A program made the position numbers and the translations under genes. Under the pieces are notes generated by a model. That model searched no databases and was not told the DNA's origin. It saw only the letters and a list, made by a program, of their open reading frames with translations. Positions 6,292-9,725 of a stretch of DNA of 9,725 nt are shown here, in pieces. Positions within the stretch are counted from its first letter, which is position 1. Each line of letters begins with the position of its first letter. Where the stretch lies: NCBI GenBank assembly GCA_949739085.1, contig CATIYU010000191.1, positions 1-9,725 of the forward strand, in the 5' to 3' direction. The stretch comes from an uncultured Eubacteriales bacterium (GTDB lineage: Bacteria; Bacillota_A; Clostridia; Oscillospirales; Oscillospiraceae).

Positions 6292-6553
6292 TGTAGGTCT
6301 GCGGACCTCCCAAAAGAATCCTCCGCCGGACAGGCGTTTTGAACTTGTTTTTTGCAGGCAGCCGAGGGCGGGCCTGTGATGAAATAGTGGTGCGCCATAC
6401 AGGACGCGTCACACGAAAAGCAGCTTGACGTGGAAGCGGGCGGCGGTTCCCGGCGGCGCACTGTGCGCCCTGGGACCGCTCTACCCGTCTACTTGCGTTG
6501 CGCCCGCTTTTCCTCTATCCATATATTATTATGAGCAAAAGGAGTGTACAAAT
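6292..6553 (+). promoter_or_regulatory. Long structured 5' leader of RNase J
   Basis: About 260 nt without a supported gene. It holds, in order: a perfect small hairpin AGGTC/GACCT (6295-6299 with 6304-6308); a CGCC/GGCG hairpin (6324-6327 with 6333-6336) followed by TTTT and then TTTTTT at 6348-6353, which resembles a weak terminator; the segment GCCTGT (6372-6377), which can pair with ACAGGC (6330-6335, breaking that hairpin), with GCAGGC (6354-6359), or in part with ACAGG (6399-6403); and a large GC-rich hairpin at 6434-6509. Competing pairings of this kind are typical of attenuators, autoregulated leaders or small RNAs. I do not recognise a known riboswitch, T-box, 6S or SRP RNA. It could be a leader or a separate small RNA ending near 6511. 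Confidence 0.5.
6434..6509 (+). other. Large nested hairpin in the RNase J leader
   Basis: A 9-bp outer stem pairs AAGCGGGCG (6434-6442) with CGCCCGCTT (6501-6509). It encloses GCGGTTCCC/GGGACCGC (6443-6451 with 6472-6479, one bulged T) and an apical GGCGCA/TGCGCC (6455-6460 with 6464-6469). The outer 3' arm runs into TTTTCC, so it could end an upstream small RNA or attenuate the RNase J message. It finishes about 28 nt before the RNase J ribosome binding site. Confidence 0.55.
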
Positions 6554-8209
6554 TTGGCGGAAAAAATGAAAATTATCCCCCTTGGCGGTCTCAACGAGAT
6601 CGGCAAGAACATGACAGTTTATGAACACAGCGGCGAACTCATTGTGGTGGACTGCGGCATGGGCTTCCCGGACGGGGACATGTACGGCATCGACCTGGTG
6701 ATTCCCGACGCCACCTACCTGGTTAAGAACAAGGCCCGCATCCGCGGCCTCTTTATCACCCACGGCCACGAGGACCACATCGGCGCCATCCCCTATATCC
6801 TGCGGCAGGTGAATATGCCGGTGTACTGCACCCGGCTCACCGCGGGACTCATCAAGCTGAAGCTGGAGGAGCACGGTCTCCTCAAGCAGACCAAGCTGAT
6901 CACCGTGGAGGCCGGTGAAATGATCCGGGTGGGCAAATTCTATGTGGAGTTTATCCACGTCAACCACTCTATCGCGGACTCCGTGGCCTTTGCTATCCAC
7001 ACGGGCATGGGCGTGATCGTCCATACCGGGGACTTTAAGATCGACTCCACCCCCATCGACGGCGACGTTATCGACCTGGGCCGCTTCGGGGAGCTGGGCC
7101 GGGAAGGCGTGCTGGCCCTGCTGGCGGACTCCACCAACGTGGAGCGGCCCGGCTATACCATGAGCGAGTCCATTGTGGGCCGCACCTTTGGCCGCCTCTT
7201 CACCGGTTGTAAACAGCGCATTATCGTCACCACATTCGCCTCCAACGTCCACCGTATCCAGCAGATTATCGACGCGGCCGCCGCCTGCGGCCGGAAGGTG
7301 GCGGTGACGGGCCGCAGCATGGAGAACATCATGCGGGTGGCCACGGACCTGGGCTATATGACCCTGCCCAAAAACACCGTGTTGGACATCAACAAGGTCA
7401 AGACCATGCCCCTGGACAAACAGGTCCTGGTCACCACCGGCAGCCAGGGGGAGGAGATGAGCGCCCTCTACCGCATGGCCTTCTCCCAGCACCGGCAGAT
7501 CGACGTGGGCCCCGGAGACCGGGTCATCATCTCCGCCAGCGCCATTCCCGGCAACGAGAAGACAATCGGCCGGGTTATCGACGAGCTCTTCCGCAAGGGC
7601 GTGGACGTTATCTACGACAAGAGCGACCCCCTTCACGTCTCCGGCCACGCCTGTCAGGAGGAGCTGAAGATTATCCACGCCCTCACCCGGCCCAAGTTCT
7701 TCATCCCCCTTCACGGGGAGCAGCGGATGCTCCGCCGCCACATGAAGCTGGCTATGGAGATGGGCATGGACCGGCGGAACATCGTCCTGCCGGACATTGG
7801 GGACGTCATTGAGCTGACCGCCAAGACCATCAAGGTGGCGGAGACCGCCGCCCCCTCCGGGTCCGTGCTGGTGGACGGCAGCGGTGTAGGCGACGTGGGC
7901 GCGGTGGTGCTGCGGGACCGGAAAATCCTGGCGGAGGACGGCATCGTGGTCATCATCATCAACCTCCAGAACGGCCAGATGCTCAGCGAGCCGGAGATCA
8001 TCACCCGGGGCTTCATCTACGTCAAGGAGTCCGAGGAGCTCATGCGGGAGCTGCGGGAGCTGGCTGGCAGCGCGGCCCTCACCGCTATCGGCAAAAAGGG
8101 CCGGGATATCGGGGAGATCCGCAGTGTGGTGAAGGCCTCTGTGAGCAATTACCTCTTCAAGAACACAAAGCGGAGCCCCATGATTATTCCAGTGGTAAAC
8201 CGGCTGTAG
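6554..8209 (+). CDS. rnj: Ribonuclease J
   Basis: RNase J is a metallo-beta-lactamase/beta-CASP ribonuclease with 5'-to-3' exonuclease and endonuclease activity. It is central to mRNA turnover and rRNA maturation in Firmicutes. The product is 551 residues, matching the family (about 550-560). Visible features are the N-terminal KIIPLGGLNEIGKNM, the zinc motif HGHEDH (70-75), further metal ligands around H138 and H157/D160, the beta-CASP region with TTGSQGE (294-300), HVSGH (361-365), PLHGE (385-389) and a complete C-terminal domain. AAAAGGAG (6537-6544) is 9 nt before TTG 6554, giving MAEKMKII, so a TTG start is preferred. The in-frame ATG 6566 is 21 nt from that site, and the ATG at 6425 would add a non-conserved stretch lying in the structured leader without a Shine-Dalgarno. 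It appears monocistronic: promoter at 6257-6285, terminator at 8236-8267. RNase J1 and J2 cannot be told apart here. Confidence 0.96.
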   Translation: MAEKMKIIPLGGLNEIGKNMTVYEHSGELIVVDCGMGFPDGDMYGIDLVIPDATYLVKNKARIRGLFITHGHEDHIGAIPYILRQVNMPVYCTRLTAGLIKLKLEEHGLLKQTKLITVEAGEMIRVGKFYVEFIHVNHSIADSVAFAIHTGMGVIVHTGDFKIDSTPIDGDVIDLGRFGELGREGVLALLADSTNVERPGYTMSESIVGRTFGRLFTGCKQRIIVTTFASNVHRIQQIIDAAAACGRKVAVTGRSMENIMRVATDLGYMTLPKNTVLDINKVKTMPLDKQVLVTTGSQGEEMSALYRMAFSQHRQIDVGPGDRVIISASAIPGNEKTIGRVIDELFRKGVDVIYDKSDPLHVSGHACQEELKIIHALTRPKFFIPLHGEQRMLRRHMKLAMEMGMDRRNIVLPDIGDVIELTAKTIKVAETAAPSGSVLVDGSGVGDVGAVVLRDRKILAEDGIVVIIINLQNGQMLSEPEIITRGFIYVKESEELMRELRELAGSAALTAIGKKGRDIGEIRSVVKASVSNYLFKNTKRSPMIIPVVNRL

Positions 8210-8235
8210 GCGGCGGGGACCGCGGGCAGCTGAAA

Positions 8236-8267
8236 AAAGGGGCCTCCCCAGCTGGAGAGGTCCCTTT
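8236..8267. terminator. Bidirectional-looking terminator after RNase J
   Basis: An 11-bp stem (AAAGGGGCCTC at 8236-8246 with GAGGTCCCTTT at 8257-8267, one G-U pair) with a 10-nt loop begins 26 nt after the RNase J stop. On the plus strand it is followed by CAATACTTCTT, a modest U-tract. On the minus strand it is followed by TTTTTT (8238-8233), a better one. Confidence 0.75.
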
Positions 8268-8349
8268 CAATACTTCTTCGGGGAAATGGCGCGGTCATTG
8301 GAAAATGGATATATTGGGCATCCTAAGCCGGGGGTTGTGGAGGATAAAT

Positions 8350-8781
8350 ATGAAAAAGACGGACCTTCTTGTCAAAATGCTTATGGGGGATATTGAAAAT
8401 AAAACCGTTCTCGAGGTGGCCTGTGGAGCGGCTGATTTCTCTATTTCCGCGTCGGCCTATTCAAATAGCGTCTACTGCATTGATCTTGACGCCGGAAGAA
8501 TCAGCGGCAGCCTCCCGGAACAGGTACATTTTCAAATCATGGACGCGGCCAAAATGGAGTATGCGGACAGTACCTTTGATACGATTATTTTATATAACGC
8601 ATTTTCTCACGTTCAGTCTCAATGGCCCGGCATTGAGCGCGAGTGCAAACGGGTGCTGAAGGCGGACGGCCTTCTCTATGTCGTTGGAACCTGGAAACTG
8701 GATACAGGTTTCATGGCGGAGGTTTTTGGCGGTAACGCAAAATGGCGGGGCGAATTTCTGATTGCTGAAATCAGGAAGTAG
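8350..8781 (+). CDS. Short class I SAM-dependent methyltransferase-like protein
   Basis: A 143-residue protein with the class I Rossmann methyltransferase core. Motif I is VLEVACGAADFS (about 20-31), the acidic end of the second strand is YCIDLD (about 43-48), motif IV is DTIILYNAF (about 77-85), and the VLKADGLLYVVGTW strand follows. The substrate is unknown; methylation of a small molecule is only one possibility. It is shorter than typical 200-250-residue members, with almost nothing before motif I and little after the core, so it is either a naturally compact subfamily or a trimmed copy. The reading frame is clean and ends ALIAEIRK-like (FLIAEIRK). GGAGG (8339-8343), 6 nt before ATG 8350, favours that start over the in-frame ATG at 8305, which lacks a site. 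Base composition is noticeably less GC-rich than its neighbours, with more AAA, ATT and TAT codons, hinting at later acquisition. Confidence 0.8.
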   Translation: MKKTDLLVKMLMGDIENKTVLEVACGAADFSISASAYSNSVYCIDLDAGRISGSLPEQVHFQIMDAAKMEYADSTFDTIILYNAFSHVQSQWPGIERECKRVLKADGLLYVVGTWKLDTGFMAEVFGGNAKWRGEFLIAEIRK

Positions 8782-8801
8782 CTTTACCGCCTGCGGTAAA
8801 G
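8782..8801. repeat. Perfect short inverted repeat directly after the methyltransferase
   Basis: CTTTACCGC and GCGGTAAAG (8782-8790 with 8793-8801) form a perfect 9-bp palindrome with a 2-nt centre, starting at the base after the methyltransferase TAG. As RNA it would be a tight hairpin, but no T-run follows, so it is not a typical terminator. It may stabilise the 3' end or be a relic of an inserted element. Confidence 0.6.
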
Positions 8802-8850
8802 ACCGCATTCACGAAGCATCTAAAGCTGGTGCTTGGATCTGGAGGTAATC

Positions 8851-9312
8851 ATGGAACAACTTATGATACGGCCCTACCAGCCCCAGGACTGGCCCCGGCT
8901 GGCCGCGATCCACGACGCCGCCCGGCTCCTGGAACTTCGGCTGGCGGGCCTGGAGGATGCGTTCCTCCCCCTGGAGGTTGCGGCGGAGCGGGAGGACCTC
9001 TTCGGCTACACCCTGCGGGTGGCGGAGTGGGCGGGCCAGGCTGCGGCGTTCGCCGCCTACACGGAAGACGAGCTGGCCTGGCTCTATGTGGACCCCGCCT
9101 ACATGCGCCGGGGGATCGGGTCCCGGCTGGTGCGGTACGTGCAGGCGAACACCGCCGCCCGGCCCCTGACCATTGAGGTTCTGGCGGGTAATGCGCCCGC
9201 CCTGGCTCTCTACCGGGCCATGGACTTTCAGCCAGTGGACGCCCGGACCGGCGCCATGCCCGGCAACGAGGCGTTCCGGGTGACGGTCCATGTGCTGGTA
9301 TTCAATGGCTAG
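8851..9312 (+). CDS. GNAT-family N-acetyltransferase
   Basis: A 153-residue acetyl-CoA-dependent acetyltransferase of the GNAT superfamily. The acetyl-CoA binding motif A is clear: LAWLYVDPAYMRRGIGSRLV (76-95), with RRGIGS (86-91) as the pyrophosphate-binding loop. Motif B follows as NAPALALYRAMDF (114-126), and the N-terminal MIRPYQPQDWPRL is typical of the fold. The substrate cannot be read from sequence; it could be a small amine, an antibiotic or a protein N-terminus. The start at ATG 8851 is chosen because GGAGGT (8841-8846) lies 4-5 nt upstream. A longer frame from TTG 8833 would include that site inside the gene. It follows the methyltransferase by 69 nt in the same direction and may share its transcript. 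It ends 4 nt before the stop of the convergent ParB/Noc gene, leaving no room for a terminator between them. Confidence 0.92.
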   Translation: MEQLMIRPYQPQDWPRLAAIHDAARLLELRLAGLEDAFLPLEVAAEREDLFGYTLRVAEWAGQAAAFAAYTEDELAWLYVDPAYMRRGIGSRLVRYVQANTAARPLTIEVLAGNAPALALYRAMDFQPVDARTGAMPGNEAFRVTVHVLVFNG

Positions 9313-9316
9313 CGTT

Positions 9317-9725
9317 TTAGCCTGAGGCCCGCTTTTTGGGAATCTGAATGGTAATGGTAATTTCGTCGTCGCTCTCCTGCCGGTCGCATTTGGCGTCCAC
9401 ACCGGCCCGGCGGATGGTCTCCATACCCCTGCTGACGCTGTTGAGAAAGAGCCGCACGTCCTTGATAACATATACAGACCGCTTGGCCGGGGACTCCCGC
9501 TGCCTGTTCCGCAGCAGCTCCTCTATGTACTCCTCGGACGCGGCCACGTTCAGCCCCTTCTCTCCGATGTGCCGCAGGGCGGCGGTCTGGGCCTCCTCCC
9601 CCTCCAGCCGCAGCAGGGTCCGGGCGTGGCGTTCCGTGAGGCCGTACTGCCGCAGCAGGTCCACACAGCCGGGGCTCAGCCGCAGCAGGCGCAGCTTGTT
9701 GGCCACCGCCGACTGGGACCGGCCC
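9317..9725 (-). CDS. noc: ParB/Noc-family DNA-binding protein, C-terminal part only
   Basis: The frame runs from the window edge (no start visible) to TAA at 9319-9317. The first readable residues, GRSQSAVANKLRLLRL, are the recognition part of the ParB helix-turn-helix. The LTERHARTLLRL segment of the central domain follows, then a linker and the C-terminal block RSVYVIKDVRLFLNSVSRGMETIRRAG, ending in a beta-rich TITIQIPKK tail. The N-terminal CTP-binding ParB domain must lie beyond 9725. The family binds parS or NBS sites and spreads on DNA, either to segregate origins (ParB/Spo0J) or to keep the septum off the nucleoid (Noc). The LFLNS-type C-terminal block is what I associate with clostridial Noc, so Noc is favoured, but the missing half and flanking genes would decide. 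A GTG at 9706 is internal, not the start. Convergent with the GNAT gene. Confidence 0.88.
   Translation of the reverse strand, partial: GRSQSAVANKLRLLRLSPGCVDLLRQYGLTERHARTLLRLEGEEAQTAALRHIGEKGLNVAASEEYIEELLRNRQRESPAKRSVYVIKDVRLFLNSVSRGMETIRRAGVDAKCDRQESDDEITITIQIPKKRASG

Noticed and set aside
6292..6512. Known structured RNAs (6S, SRP, tmRNA, T-box, common riboswitches) considered for the RNase J leader
   Set aside because: None of the conserved motifs that I can recall was found, so the leader is reported only as structured RNA of unknown type.
6531..6569. A 12-codon upstream frame from ATG 6531 whose stop overlaps ATG 6566 of RNase J
   Set aside because: It has no Shine-Dalgarno of its own, and the RNase J ribosome binding site lies inside it; probably chance.
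6515..7741. A 408-codon open frame on the minus strand inside RNase J
   Set aside because: It is antisense to RNase J catalytic motifs, rich in His/Val/Asp/Gly as expected of a shadow frame, with no recognisable domain.
8809..9471. A 220-codon minus-strand frame overlapping the GNAT gene and the end of the ParB/Noc gene
   Set aside because: Both overlapped genes have clear family motifs in other frames; this frame has none.

Overview
The window looks like chromosomal DNA from a high-GC, spore-forming, anaerobic member of the Clostridia, probably in or near the Oscillospiraceae (the Flavonifractor / Pseudoflavonifractor / Intestinimonas kind of genome). This assignment is inference. It rests on strong AGGAGG-type ribosome binding sites, an RNase J, a classical rubrerythrin, a ParB/Noc protein, a soluble multi-PAS hybrid kinase of a kind common in Clostridia, and promoter sequences resembling those of forespore sigma factors.

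Layout, left to right. Positions 1-1078 (minus) hold ychF, cut by the window edge a few codons before its stop. Positions 1079-1428 are a divergent control region with one good sigma-A-type promoter facing each way. Positions 1429-4575 encode a 1048-residue cytoplasmic hybrid histidine kinase with PAS domains and two receivers. Positions 4609-5250 encode thiamine pyrophosphokinase, probably on the same transcript. Positions 5256-5560 hold a very small minus-strand gene, with its own terminator, ribosome binding site and sigma-G-like promoter, for a 35-residue peptide made mostly of Asn and Gln. A second sigma-G-like promoter faces the other way into rubrerythrin (5566-6156). Next come a terminator, a sigma-A promoter and a leader of about 260 nt rich in hairpins, leading into RNase J (6554-8209, best read from a TTG start). 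After a bidirectional-looking terminator there is a short, less GC-rich SAM methyltransferase gene (8350-8781), a perfect small inverted repeat, and a GNAT acetyltransferase (8851-9312). The window ends inside a convergent ParB/Noc gene (9317-9725, minus) whose N-terminal half lies outside.

Most of the window is housekeeping: translation-associated ATPase, cofactor synthesis, RNA turnover, chromosome or nucleoid protein. The part that stands out is 5256-5570. There a tiny low-complexity peptide gene and a peroxide-detoxifying rubrerythrin are arranged back to back, each behind a sequence close to the forespore (sigma-G/sigma-F) consensus, which suggests both are loaded into the spore. The second point of interest is the long structured RNase J leader. 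No CRISPR array, tRNA, rRNA, insertion sequence or prophage gene was seen.
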